Of a stretch of DNA of 64,000 nt, positions 8,555 through 16,968 are shown piece after piece. Below the pieces are notes generated by a model. The model ran no database searches. It saw only the letters and a program-made list of their open reading frames with translations, and had not been told where the DNA came from. The first letter of the stretch is position 1. Each line of letters opens with the position of its first letter. This stretch comes from Lentimicrobiaceae bacterium (GTDB lineage: Bacteria > Bacteroidota > Bacteroidia > Bacteroidales > Lentimicrobiaceae): positions 558,001 through 622,000 of the forward strand of contig JACJXH010000002.1 of the NCBI GenBank assembly GCA_020636745.1, in the 5' to 3' direction. The position numbers and the translations under genes are program-made.

Positions 8555-9901
8555 ATGAAAAAAACAATTGCATTATTACCGCTTGTTGTGCTCAGTTTCC
8601 TGTCATTGAATACACATGCTCAAGAACAGGTTATTGATGAAGTAGTCGCTGTAGTCGGTGCCAATTATATTCTTCAGTCTGATATTGAAGCACAGTATAT
8701 CCAGTTCAGGATGCAGGGTGGAATCAGCGACGCCCGGGCTACCCGTTGTCAGATTCTGGAAGATTTGCTTTTTCAGAAACTGATGCTTAATCAGGCTGAG
8801 CTTGACAGTGTGGAAGTTACTGACGACCAGATTGAGCAGACCATGGATGCCAGATTCAGATATTATATACAACAATTTGGCTCTCAGGAAAAACTTGAAC
8901 AGTTTTATAAAAAACCACTGATTCAAATCAGGGAAGAATTTCGCAGCCTGGTGAAGGAACAGTTAATGGTTGACGAAGCTCAACAATCTGTAGTCAAAGA
9001 TTTGAAAGTGACACCTTCTGAAGTTAGAGCGTTCTTTAACAGCATGCCCAAAGATAGTATTCCAATGATAGATACCGAATACGAAATTGCACAAATTGTG
9101 AAGGAGCCGGCTATTAGTAAGGAAGAACTTGATGCTACCCGTGAACGCATTAAAACACTACGCGACCGTATCTTAAAAGGCGAAAATTTTGGAGCTCTGG
9201 CGGTGCTTTATTCTGAAGACCCGGGATCAGCCAAGAAAAGGGGAGAAGTTGGGTTTGTTGGCCGCGGTCAATTATATCCCGAATACGAAGCAGCAGCTTT
9301 TGGATTGAAAAAAGACGAGGTTTCAGATATAATCAAATCCAAAGCCGGTTATCATATCATTCAATTGATTGAGCGCCGCGGCGACCAGATTAACACCCGT
9401 CACATTTTACTGATGCCCAAAATATCAGATGTTGATATCGCTAAGGCATCCCGCCTGCTCGACAGTGTGGCCGGGCTTATCAACGACAAAAAGATGACTT
9501 TTGAAGATGCTGCAACAAAATTTTCTGACGACCCTGGCAAAATCAATGGTGCCATGATGGTGAACCAAAATACAGGAAACACGCGGTTTCTGGCCAATCA
9601 GCTTGACCCAAAGGTGTTTTTTGCCATTGACAAAATGAAAGTAGGTGATGTTTCTCGTCCAATACCAATGGTGAATGATGAAGGGAAACAGTCTCTGAAT
9701 ATTTTCACCCTTATTTCTAGAACGCAGCCTCACCGTGCTAACCTGAAGGATGATTACAGTACTATCCAGGAATGGGCCCTTAATAAAAAACGCGCCGATA
9801 CAATCAATAAATGGATTGCTGACAAAATTTCAAAAACCTATTTCAGGATCAATGAAAATTATCAGGATTGCAATTTTCAGCATTCATGGGAGGTGCGGTA
9901 A
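8555..9901 (+). CDS. surA: SurA-like peptidyl-prolyl isomerase / outer membrane protein chaperone
   Basis: A 448-residue exported chaperone. The ATG at 8555 gives a clean signal peptide (residues 1-23, ending THAQ); the frame stays open upstream to an ATG at 8492, but that would overlap the previous gene and bury the signal. The SurA N-domain opens with DEVVAVVGANYILQSDIE, the standard SurA beginning. Two parvulin-like domains follow: about 172-275 (IAQIVKEP to GYHIIQLIERR) and about 280-385 (NTRHILLMP onward). The second is the better isomerase candidate because it keeps the TRHILL start. Role: folding and transit of outer membrane proteins in the periplasm. Confidence 0.92.
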   Translation: MKKTIALLPLVVLSFLSLNTHAQEQVIDEVVAVVGANYILQSDIEAQYIQFRMQGGISDARATRCQILEDLLFQKLMLNQAELDSVEVTDDQIEQTMDARFRYYIQQFGSQEKLEQFYKKPLIQIREEFRSLVKEQLMVDEAQQSVVKDLKVTPSEVRAFFNSMPKDSIPMIDTEYEIAQIVKEPAISKEELDATRERIKTLRDRILKGENFGALAVLYSEDPGSAKKRGEVGFVGRGQLYPEYEAAAFGLKKDEVSDIIKSKAGYHIIQLIERRGDQINTRHILLMPKISDVDIAKASRLLDSVAGLINDKKMTFEDAATKFSDDPGKINGAMMVNQNTGNTRFLANQLDPKVFFAIDKMKVGDVSRPIPMVNDEGKQSLNIFTLISRTQPHRANLKDDYSTIQEWALNKKRADTINKWIADKISKTYFRINENYQDCNFQHSWEVR

Positions 9902-9924
9902 TTTTTAATTTTTAGCATAAAATT

Positions 9925-10896
9925 ATGATACAATATAAGTCTGATGTTGAAGCAATTGACGCTTTTGTCCAGAAATACAAAGTGTTGACACACGAAATAG
10001 GTAAAGTTATTGTTGGGCAGGATGATGTCATCAAAGGTGTGCTTATATGCATTTTTAGCAAAGGCCATGCTTTGCTGGTTGGTGTACCGGGTCTGGCCAA
10101 AACCCTGCTGGTAAATACCATTGCCCGTTCTCTCGGATTATCGTACAGCCGCATTCAGTTTACGCCTGATCTTATGCCTACTGATATTCTGGGTACTGAA
10201 ATTCTGGATGAGAACAGACGCTTCAGATTTCTGAAAGGCCCTGTTTTTGCCAACATTATTTTGGCCGACGAAATTAACCGTACGCCACCCAAAACCCAAT
10301 CAGCGCTGCTTGAAGCTATGCAGGAAAAGGCTGTTACGGTTGCCGGTGAATCGCATAAACTAACGGAGCCATTTTTTGTTTTGGCCACCCAGAATCCGAT
10401 TGAGCAGGAAGGGACTTATCCTTTACCTGAAGCGCAGCTTGACAGGTTTATGTTTAACATCTGGCTTGATTATCCCTCGTTTGAGCAGGAAATTGATGTG
10501 GTTAAAAATACAACTACCGAAAAATCAGCAGAGCCTCAGGTTGTTATTTCAGGTGAAGAAATTATCTATTTCCAAAACCTCATCCGGCGTATTCCTGTTC
10601 CTGATAACGTTTATAATTATGCGGTTCAGGTTGCATCCCGCACGCGTCCGGGTACAAAGTCTGCCCATCCATGGGCCAATCAATACCTTACCTGGGGTGC
10701 CGGCCCCCGCGCTTCGCAGTATCTCATTATCGGGGCGAAATGTCATGCAGCTATCAATGGTAAGTATTCTCCCGATATGGAGGATGTTCAGGCAGTGGCA
10801 ACCAGTATTTTACGCCACCGGATTGTTAGAAATTATAAGGCTGAAGCTGAAGGAATTAGCGTGAAAATGATTGTAGACGAAATGCTGAAACAATAA
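9925..10896 (+). CDS. MoxR-family AAA+ ATPase
   Basis: A 323-residue cytosolic AAA+ ATPase of the MoxR class. Walker A is GVPGLAKT (residues 53-60); Walker B is IILADEIN with Asp115-Glu116. The sensor region includes the family motif ATQNPIEQEGTYPLPEAQLDRF. The C-terminal lid domain contains RTRPGTKSAHPW, close to the usual ASPRA-like stretch. MoxR ATPases act as chaperones for metal insertion or complex assembly, usually with DUF58 and VWA-domain partners. None of those partners is next door; instead the gene follows surA by 23 bases and is closed by a terminator, so it may be the last gene of the folding-factor unit. Confidence 0.92.
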   Translation: MIQYKSDVEAIDAFVQKYKVLTHEIGKVIVGQDDVIKGVLICIFSKGHALLVGVPGLAKTLLVNTIARSLGLSYSRIQFTPDLMPTDILGTEILDENRRFRFLKGPVFANIILADEINRTPPKTQSALLEAMQEKAVTVAGESHKLTEPFFVLATQNPIEQEGTYPLPEAQLDRFMFNIWLDYPSFEQEIDVVKNTTTEKSAEPQVVISGEEIIYFQNLIRRIPVPDNVYNYAVQVASRTRPGTKSAHPWANQYLTWGAGPRASQYLIIGAKCHAAINGKYSPDMEDVQAVATSILRHRIVRNYKAEAEGISVKMIVDEMLKQ

Positions 10897-10918
10897 ATGC
10901 TGATTTCAATAAAAGATT

Positions 10919-10956
10919 AAAAGGCAGTCAGGATTTCTGATTGCCTTTTTTTATTT
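10919..10956 (+). terminator. intrinsic terminator after moxR
   Basis: A 13-bp stem AAAAGGCAGTCAG / CTGATTGCCTTTT with a single G-T wobble, a 5-base loop (GATTT) and a following T-tract. It starts 22 bases after the moxR stop and closes the chaperone/moxR unit. Confidence 0.9.
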
Positions 10957-11032
10957 TATTTCTGAGTGTGATGCACTTTGTCTCAAATTTTTTGCTGTCT
11001 TCACATGTTGTATTATTCATATATGAGTTTCG

Positions 11033-11046
11033 GTAAAATATTTTAC
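11033..11046. promoter_or_regulatory. perfect 14-bp palindrome, possible operator
   Basis: GTAAAATATTTTAC is its own reverse complement. It lies 272 bases before the -7 element of the lipoprotein gene, further than is usual for a repressor site, so it may be chance in AT-rich DNA. Confidence 0.25.
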
Positions 11047-11304
11047 ATTGGCGATCAAAGACTAGTTTGTGAATTAAATATCATCGCTGTTTTTTTCTTA
11101 TTTGTTTTTTGAAGCAAGGGATTTTTCATGTCTGGCTCAGAGCTTCTATATGTGATTGTGTTGAATATATTAAACGTGCTTGTTCATATAAAGACAATGT
11201 AAAATCTGTTATTCATGCCATGTTCAAAACAGGAGATTTATTAATATTATAGAAGAGGATTGTCGTTTTTTCTTAACAGAATTAGGATTCTTGGTATTAT
11301 TCCC

Positions 11305-11312
11305 TATTTTTG
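11305..11312 (+). promoter_or_regulatory. Bacteroidota -7 promoter element
   Basis: TATTTTTG is an exact TAnnTTTG match, 38 bases before the ATG of the solute-binding lipoprotein. A TTG lies 14 bases upstream, closer than the usual spacing. Confidence 0.55.
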
Positions 11313-11350
11313 CGTGTATAGAAAATTTATTTACAATTATATCTTAAATA

Positions 11351-12790
11351 ATGAAAAAAACTACCTTGCGTCTGCTGTGCACATTAACTTTATTACTGCT
11401 CTTTCTTACTCAATGCAGCGAAAAAACCGACAATAGCTACCGATTCCGATTCAAGTTTATTTCTGAGAATTATAAACCCCTTAATTTTATTGAGAATGCT
11501 CAGCCAGCCGGATTGGCTCCTGAACTGCTAAAGCAGATTTGCGGAAACCTTGATATACCGTTTGAAGTTACTTTTCTCGACTGGGAACAAGCTTACAATC
11601 AGGCACAAACGACAGATAATGCCGTGTTGTTTACCACTATTCTGAATGCTGATCGACAAGATCTTTTTAAATGGGCAGGGCCTTTTGCTTCTCTCGACTG
11701 GATGTTTTATTCTTCATCGTCAAATTATATAACTGTTAATACGATGGATGATGCCCGCAGTGTTGCAGCAATTGGGGTAATCAGGGATTATTCAATAGAA
11801 CAGTTTTTGATTTCTGAAGGCTTTACCAACCTGGTTTATTGTGACAACAATATTGATGCCTTTGATAAGTTGCTCAAAGGGGAAATAGATCTTTTCCCTT
11901 CCGATAAAATTACTGCCGAAGCTGCTCTTGAATCACTGGGACAATCAATTTACAAGGTTACAGGTCAATTGACCATAAGAACAGACTTATTGTATTTTGC
12001 ATTCAACAAAAGCATTCCGGATGATGTTGTGGCTGATTTTCAAAGAGAAATCAATTTATTGAAAGAGAATGGCAGTCTGAGGACGCTATATCGTAAGTAC
12101 ATGCAGTCATCAGATGTGCCCGGTACTCTTCAGATTTATACTGAGCAATATCCTCCACTCACTTTTAGGAATAACCAGGGTGATTTAACAGGATTTGGTG
12201 TTGATGTAGCTTCCGAAATTATGAAGCGCAACCAGATTTTTGCTGATATCAGGCTTACTTTATGGAGCAATGCCTATGAACTGGCTCTGCATAATCCTGA
12301 TTTTTGTCTTTTTACGATGGATCGGACACCAGCCCGCGATACCCTCTTTCAGTGGGTAGGACCCATTGGAACCAATACAACCTTTTTTTATGTAAAGAAT
12401 GGCTCAGGCATTACTATTTCTTCTATTGATGATGCCCGCAATTTAGCTTCAGTAGGAACAGTAAGCTTTTGGTTTTCTGATCAGTATCTTCGCGAGCAGG
12501 GGTTTACCAACCTTGTTTCTGACAGCGATCCAAAAATTATGACTGAAAAGTTGATGCTGGGTGAAATTGATGCTTTTGTTTGCACAAGCGTTACTTTTCC
12601 TGATATCCTGAAAGATCTTGGTTATGAGTACGCGCAGGTACAGCCCGCTTTCTCGCTTTTGTCGTCTGATTATTATATTGCTTTTTCAAAAAATACACCT
12701 GTTTCTATGGTGAACCTGTGGCAATCTACATTTGAATCGTTGAAACAGGATGGCACATATCAGGCTATCCAACACAAATGGTTCCCTTAA
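11351..12790 (+). CDS. lipoprotein with two tandem family 3 solute-binding domains
   Basis: A 479-residue exported protein. The signal ends at FLTQC (Cys22), a relaxed lipobox. Two homologous halves (about 30-250 and 255-479) each look like SBP_bac_3, the amino-acid-type binding fold. They start YKPLNFIENAQPAGLAPEL and YPPLTFRNNQGDLTGFGVD, and repeat the internal pattern DDAR..A.IG, then GFTNLV, then GEIDLF/GEIDAF. No ABC permease or ATPase gene is nearby. Tandem SBP_bac_3 domains are usually seen in front of sensor kinases or cyclases, so a free lipoprotein of this design may present ligand to another partner. The ligand is unknown. Confidence 0.85.
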   Translation: MKKTTLRLLCTLTLLLLFLTQCSEKTDNSYRFRFKFISENYKPLNFIENAQPAGLAPELLKQICGNLDIPFEVTFLDWEQAYNQAQTTDNAVLFTTILNADRQDLFKWAGPFASLDWMFYSSSSNYITVNTMDDARSVAAIGVIRDYSIEQFLISEGFTNLVYCDNNIDAFDKLLKGEIDLFPSDKITAEAALESLGQSIYKVTGQLTIRTDLLYFAFNKSIPDDVVADFQREINLLKENGSLRTLYRKYMQSSDVPGTLQIYTEQYPPLTFRNNQGDLTGFGVDVASEIMKRNQIFADIRLTLWSNAYELALHNPDFCLFTMDRTPARDTLFQWVGPIGTNTTFFYVKNGSGITISSIDDARNLASVGTVSFWFSDQYLREQGFTNLVSDSDPKIMTEKLMLGEIDAFVCTSVTFPDILKDLGYEYAQVQPAFSLLSSDYYIAFSKNTPVSMVNLWQSTFESLKQDGTYQAIQHKWFP

Positions 12791-12818
12791 TCAATCGGTT
12801 AAATATCAGCCTGATTGA
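12791..12818. terminator. possible hairpin terminator between convergent genes
   Basis: TCAATCGGTT / AGCC-T-GATTGA forms a stem with one bulged T and a 7-base loop, lying between two convergent stops. The following T-tract is weak (GTTTTAA), so function is uncertain. Confidence 0.35.
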
Positions 12819-12839
12819 GTTAAGTTTTAAAGGAGTGTT

Positions 12840-13820
12840 TTATGAATTTTCCTCTTTTTTCTTGAAGTTTATCAGGCTGTCTTTGCTTGCATTCAGGCCA
12901 AATTCGAGAATTTTTTCAACAATCAGCATTCTTGCTTTATCGGCATCTTTCATAGATCCTGAAATTTTGTAAGCCAGCAGTGTGTTATGAATAAAAACCT
13001 GCCTGTTATAAAAATATGTGAGCCGATTGATTGAGCTTTTGTATATCCAGAGGAATAATGCAGAGACCAACTCGGTGATGATACCACTCCCTATGGTCAG
13101 AATCTGAAGATTTCCTGAAACAAAGTCTTTGTTTATAAACGTGGCAGGTACAATATATGACAATATGCCGAAGGCAATGATAAAGAATCCGAACCACATT
13201 GCCAGAATACTGTACTGATAACTTCGCTGGGTTTGGGTTAACCCGATTTTATAATATTGCTCGAGTTCTATCCTGCTAAAAGTTACCAGTGGTATCAGGC
13301 CTTCTGTATCTGTTTCACCTAAAATGCTTTCATAGTTCGATTGTTTTTCGTTGATTTCATTTATTCTTGAACTAAACTCTTTTTCGGCATCAGTAGCATA
13401 CAATTTGAAAATGCCCGAAATAATATCCCCGATTAAAAAAAACGGGATAAATGGCCCGATAAACAAGTAAATAGCCCCCAGTACCGAAAATATTCCCCTC
13501 CATGTTGGCGGGTCAAATCCCCAATTCCATAACATCGGAAGCCATATGAATATGCAATAATAAACAGCAACTGCAGTGGTTATAATCAGAAGAAGAATCA
13601 GACTGATTATAACAGTCATTCTTACTTTGCTATTTTGGAATTTGACCCATTCCAGCAGCCATTCTTTAGCCTCCTTTTTCTTCTCTTCCTTCGGCTCAGC
13701 ATTTTTTGATTCATGCTGTAAGCTTTCACTTTTATCTGTTTTGTCAAGTTCGACGGCTGGGTTGGGTGTTGCCGTATTTTCTGTCTTTCCCATTGCGGTT
13801 TGATTTTTAAATGGGTTCAA
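12840..13820 (-). CDS. four-helix membrane protein, C-terminal part like the TRADD-N-associated 2-TM module
   Basis: A 326-residue protein of no confirmed function. Residues 1-55 are hydrophilic and Lys/Glu-rich. Hydrophobic helices lie at about 66-90, 108-138, 203-226 and 236-260. The second half (about 180-300) has a helix ending in a QTQRSYQYS stretch, two TM segments, an ITELVSALFLWIY segment and a polar NRLTYFYNRQ helix. From memory this resembles the two-TM domain described next to TRADD-N domains in predicted prokaryotic conflict or signalling systems; that match is inference. No other such gene is beside it. An in-frame ATG 27 bases downstream of the first is an alternative start. Confidence 0.6.
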   Translation of the reverse strand: MNPFKNQTAMGKTENTATPNPAVELDKTDKSESLQHESKNAEPKEEKKKEAKEWLLEWVKFQNSKVRMTVIISLILLLIITTAVAVYYCIFIWLPMLWNWGFDPPTWRGIFSVLGAIYLFIGPFIPFFLIGDIISGIFKLYATDAEKEFSSRINEINEKQSNYESILGETDTEGLIPLVTFSRIELEQYYKIGLTQTQRSYQYSILAMWFGFFIIAFGILSYIVPATFINKDFVSGNLQILTIGSGIITELVSALFLWIYKSSINRLTYFYNRQVFIHNTLLAYKISGSMKDADKARMLIVEKILEFGLNASKDSLINFKKKEENS

Positions 13821-14320
13821 TATTCTTTGAATGTAAATCTGTGCTGCCTGGCTATGGTTGTATGCTTAGTGATGGTTCAAAATGTTAGCAATATGGCAGC
13901 ACTTACTCAATTGTAATAGTCAAAAAATCAGAGATAGCGTTAAGCAATGCCCTCTGATTGCATCTGCGAACCTATTGAATTACATTGAATTGGAAAGCTA
14001 TAATGGATAATAAACACGCATGGGCGTTTTTTTGTTTTTCTGTTTCGGCTTATGATTTGTATTTTTTAAGATAACTCATGCTGATCATCCGGCAGGCATG
14101 CTTCTTGAAATTGGTATTGCCATAATTTTAAAATACTGAATGAAGAGGTGCTTTTACAAAATTGTATAATGAGGCTGTTTTGAGAATTAATAACTAAAGT
14201 GTTTTTTATGACAGGTTCTTTGGTACTAAAGCATTGCTATTGCCAATAAAACTATAAATTTGGCGTTACAATTATCTGATTATCGACTTATCGTTATTCT
14301 TTTTTCGAAAATATTGGTTT
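13821..14320. other. intergenic region, divergent genes
   Basis: 500 bases between the membrane protein at 12840 and the efflux operon. AT-rich, no gene, no tRNA. The only recognisable element is the promoter near the right end; a 4-bp hairpin at 14016-14027 is too short to call a terminator. Confidence 0.5.
14233..14262 (+). promoter_or_regulatory. Bacteroidota promoter (-33 and -7) of the efflux operon
   Basis: ATTG at 14233-14236, an 18-base spacer, then TAAATTTG at 14255-14262, an exact TAnnTTTG with near-ideal spacing. The ATG of the adaptor gene follows 58 bases later. Confidence 0.65.
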
Positions 14321-15571
14321 ATGAAGGCTTTTTCTACGCAGAACAAGAAATTATGGTTTTTACTACCGGCAATCGTCATTGCGTTAGCGGCAAGCTGGTA
14401 TTATTTTGCCGGCAGAAGTAAGAGCGGCCCCGGCCTTACAACCAAAGTGGAATATGGTGATTTTAACATCAACGTAACGACCACCGGAGAGCTTGAAGCG
14501 TTGAGTTCAGAGAATATTCTGGGGCCTACCGGTTTGCGGGAGGTTAGAATCTGGCAGGTGCAAATCAGCGATATTATTGCCGAAGGAACATTGGTAGATT
14601 CGGGCCAGTATGTAGCTACACTTGACAGGACTGAAATTACCAACCGCATGAAGGATCTTGAAAGTGAGGTGGAAAAGCTTGAATCACAGTTTATTAAAAC
14701 TAAACTTGATACCTCAATGGATCTCAGGGCTGCCCGTGAAGAGCTCGTGAATATGAATTATGCTTTGGAAGAAAAGCAAATTACGGTGGAACAATCTATT
14801 TATGAACCTCCTGCAACCCAGCGTCAGGCCAAACTCGATTTGGAAAAAGCACAGCGTGCTTTTCAACAGGCTCAAAAAAATTATAAACTGAAACTCGAAA
14901 AAGCCCGCGCCAACATGCAGGAAGTTTCAGCTTCTTTTAGTCAGGAGCAACGCCGACTTGAACAGATACGTGAAGTGCTCAAAGGATTTACCATTACTGC
15001 TCCCAAGGCTGGCATGCTTATATACAAACGCAACTGGGATGGAACAAAAATGGGTATTGGTGCCACCATGAGTTCATGGGATAATATTGTGGCTACCCTT
15101 CCCAATCTCAAAGAGATGATTTCAAAAACCTATGTAAATGAAATAGATATCAGTAAATTAAAAACCGGGCAGAAGGCAGAAATTAGTGTAGATGCCTTCC
15201 CTGAAAGAAAATATACCGGAATTGTTACCGAAGTTGCCAATATTGGTGAGCAAATGCGCAATTCAAATGCCAAAGTTTTTGAAGTAAAAATCAGGGTTCA
15301 TGAATTTGACTCCATTCTTCGCCCGGCTATGACAACCAAAAATATCATCAGCACATCCATAATTCCGCGTTCACTTTATTTGCCTATTGAGTGCATTCAT
15401 ACTACTGACAGCATTACGTTTGTTTACCTTCCGGGCTCTACGCGTCAACAAATAAAAACAGGCCTGACCAATGAAAATCAGATTATTGTTACTGAAGGTT
15501 TGAAACAGGGAGATGAAGTTTATTTGTCGCCACCTGAAAACTCTTCTGAATGGCGTTTAAAGAAACTTTAA
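14321..15571 (+). CDS. periplasmic adaptor (HlyD/MacA-like) of a tripartite efflux pump
   Basis: A 416-residue membrane-anchored adaptor. One N-terminal TM helix (about 10-28) serves as anchor. A lipoyl-like/beta-barrel half starts VEYGDFNINVTTTGELEA, followed by a long coiled-coil hairpin (about 105-215, rich in Glu, Lys, Gln and Leu). The second half of the barrel includes GFTITAPKAGMLIY, and a C-terminal membrane-proximal domain contains TGLTNENQIIVTEGLKQGDEV. In such pumps the adaptor joins an inner membrane MacB-type transporter to a TolC channel. It is the first gene of a three-gene operon and ends 10 bases before the permease. Confidence 0.9.
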   Translation: MKAFSTQNKKLWFLLPAIVIALAASWYYFAGRSKSGPGLTTKVEYGDFNINVTTTGELEALSSENILGPTGLREVRIWQVQISDIIAEGTLVDSGQYVATLDRTEITNRMKDLESEVEKLESQFIKTKLDTSMDLRAAREELVNMNYALEEKQITVEQSIYEPPATQRQAKLDLEKAQRAFQQAQKNYKLKLEKARANMQEVSASFSQEQRRLEQIREVLKGFTITAPKAGMLIYKRNWDGTKMGIGATMSSWDNIVATLPNLKEMISKTYVNEIDISKLKTGQKAEISVDAFPERKYTGIVTEVANIGEQMRNSNAKVFEVKIRVHEFDSILRPAMTTKNIISTSIIPRSLYLPIECIHTTDSITFVYLPGSTRQQIKTGLTNENQIIVTEGLKQGDEVYLSPPENSSEWRLKKL

Positions 15572-15581
15572 TCAGATTACT

Positions 15582-16943
15582 GTGGAAAGGAAACTTTATA
15601 TACTGGCTATTGCCCTGGAAGCTGTTTTTGCAAACAAATTCAGATCAATGCTCACTGCGCTGGGCATCATCTTCGGAGTTGCGGCAGTTATTGCTATGTT
15701 AGCAATTGGCAATGGCGCACAAAAGGAAATTCTTGACCAGATGAAGCTGGTGGGTGTAAATAATATTATAATTATGCCCAAATCGCAGTCGAAAATGGAA
15801 GAAGCTGCCAAAGATGATGAAAAAGGGAAACAAGCGGCAGATAAATTTTCTCCAGGATTATCGCTGATGGATGCACGCAGCATTCAGGAAGTTATTCCAT
15901 CGGTGGCCAAAGTTAGTCCTGAAGTGGTTTACGAGTCTCCTCTTATTTCCGAAGGCGTTAGTACATATGGAAAAGTAAGTGGAGTAACTCCTGATTTTTT
16001 TGATGTGTTTAACCTGTCACTTGAAACCGGCGATATGTTTAACGAAGAGCAGCTGCGATTTGGTAAGGCTGTTTGTATTGTTGGTGCCGGGCTAAAGGCT
16101 AAACTTTTTCCACAAACCAGCCCTATTGGCAAATTTGTAAAATGCGGAAATGTATGGCTGCAGGTTATTGGCGTTCTTGAAAACAGGGCCGTTTCAGCTT
16201 CGCTTTCCGAAAATATGGGTATTAGTGATTATAACAACCAGATTTATGCCCCTATTCAAACAATCCTCTTACGCTATCGCGACCGTTCGGTTGTAACCAC
16301 TGCTATGATAAGGGGCGGCAGCACCAGTACCGTTAGTTTTGGCGGAGGAATGATGTCGTTCAGCTCTTCATCTGAAAGTGATGAAGATGCTTCAAATCAG
16401 ATAGATAAAATTGTGGTACAGGTGAAGGAAACGTCACTCATTAACCAGACTTCAGAAGTAATTCAGCGTATGCTCACCCGAAGACACGCTGGTGTTGAAG
16501 ATTTTGAAATCAAAGTTCCCGAGCTTCTGTTGAAACAAGAACAGAGAACCAAGGATATTTTCAATATCGTGTTGGGTGCCATCGCTTCCATTTCACTTAT
16601 TGTTGGAGGAATCGGTATCATGAATATTATGCTGGCTTCTGTGATGGAACGTACCAAAGAAATTGGTATTCGCATGGCTACTGGTGCTACGCGCAAAGAT
16701 GTGATTTTTCAGTTTTTAAGTGAAGCGACCATGATTAGTATCTCAGGCGGGATAATAGGTATTTTTCTCGGGCTTGCCCTTGCCCGAATTATTACTGAGT
16801 TAACAGGAATTCTTACCATAGTTTCTATCGCATCTATTGTTATTTCTTTTGGCGTATCGGCTACTGTGGGTATTATTTTCGGATATATGCCCGCCAAAAA
16901 GGCAGCCATGCAGGATCCTGTGGCTTCGTTGAGATATGAATAA
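15582..16943 (+). CDS. MacB-like ABC transporter permease (FtsX fold)
   Basis: A 453-residue permease starting at a GTG. It has one N-terminal TM helix (about 20-45, in the AVFANKFRSMLTALGIIFG motif typical of MacB_PCD), a large periplasmic domain (about 50-320), then three TM helices in the C-terminal FtsX domain. That domain includes the family motif ERTKEIGIRMATGATRKDV and the closing PAKKAAMQDPVASLRYE. Unlike MacB, no nucleotide-binding domain is fused, and the operon encodes none, so the ATPase must be elsewhere. With its neighbours it should export a hydrophobic compound, peptide or lipoprotein; the substrate is unknown. Confidence 0.9.
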   Translation: MERKLYILAIALEAVFANKFRSMLTALGIIFGVAAVIAMLAIGNGAQKEILDQMKLVGVNNIIIMPKSQSKMEEAAKDDEKGKQAADKFSPGLSLMDARSIQEVIPSVAKVSPEVVYESPLISEGVSTYGKVSGVTPDFFDVFNLSLETGDMFNEEQLRFGKAVCIVGAGLKAKLFPQTSPIGKFVKCGNVWLQVIGVLENRAVSASLSENMGISDYNNQIYAPIQTILLRYRDRSVVTTAMIRGGSTSTVSFGGGMMSFSSSSESDEDASNQIDKIVVQVKETSLINQTSEVIQRMLTRRHAGVEDFEIKVPELLLKQEQRTKDIFNIVLGAIASISLIVGGIGIMNIMLASVMERTKEIGIRMATGATRKDVIFQFLSEATMISISGGIIGIFLGLALARIITELTGILTIVSIASIVISFGVSATVGIIFGYMPAKKAAMQDPVASLRYE

Positions 16944-16968
16944 TTCATTTAGTTATAAAGTTGTGTTA

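Larger units (their letters stand above)
10957..11350. other. intergenic region upstream of the tandem solute-binding lipoprotein
   Basis: About 390 AT-rich bases with no credible gene. It contains a perfect 14-bp palindrome (GTAAAATATTTTAC, 11033-11046) that could be an operator, and a -7 promoter element at the right end. Confidence 0.5.

Noticed and set aside
14016..14027. GC-rich hairpin followed by a T-tract
   Set aside because: The stem is only 4 bp and no plus-strand gene precedes it.
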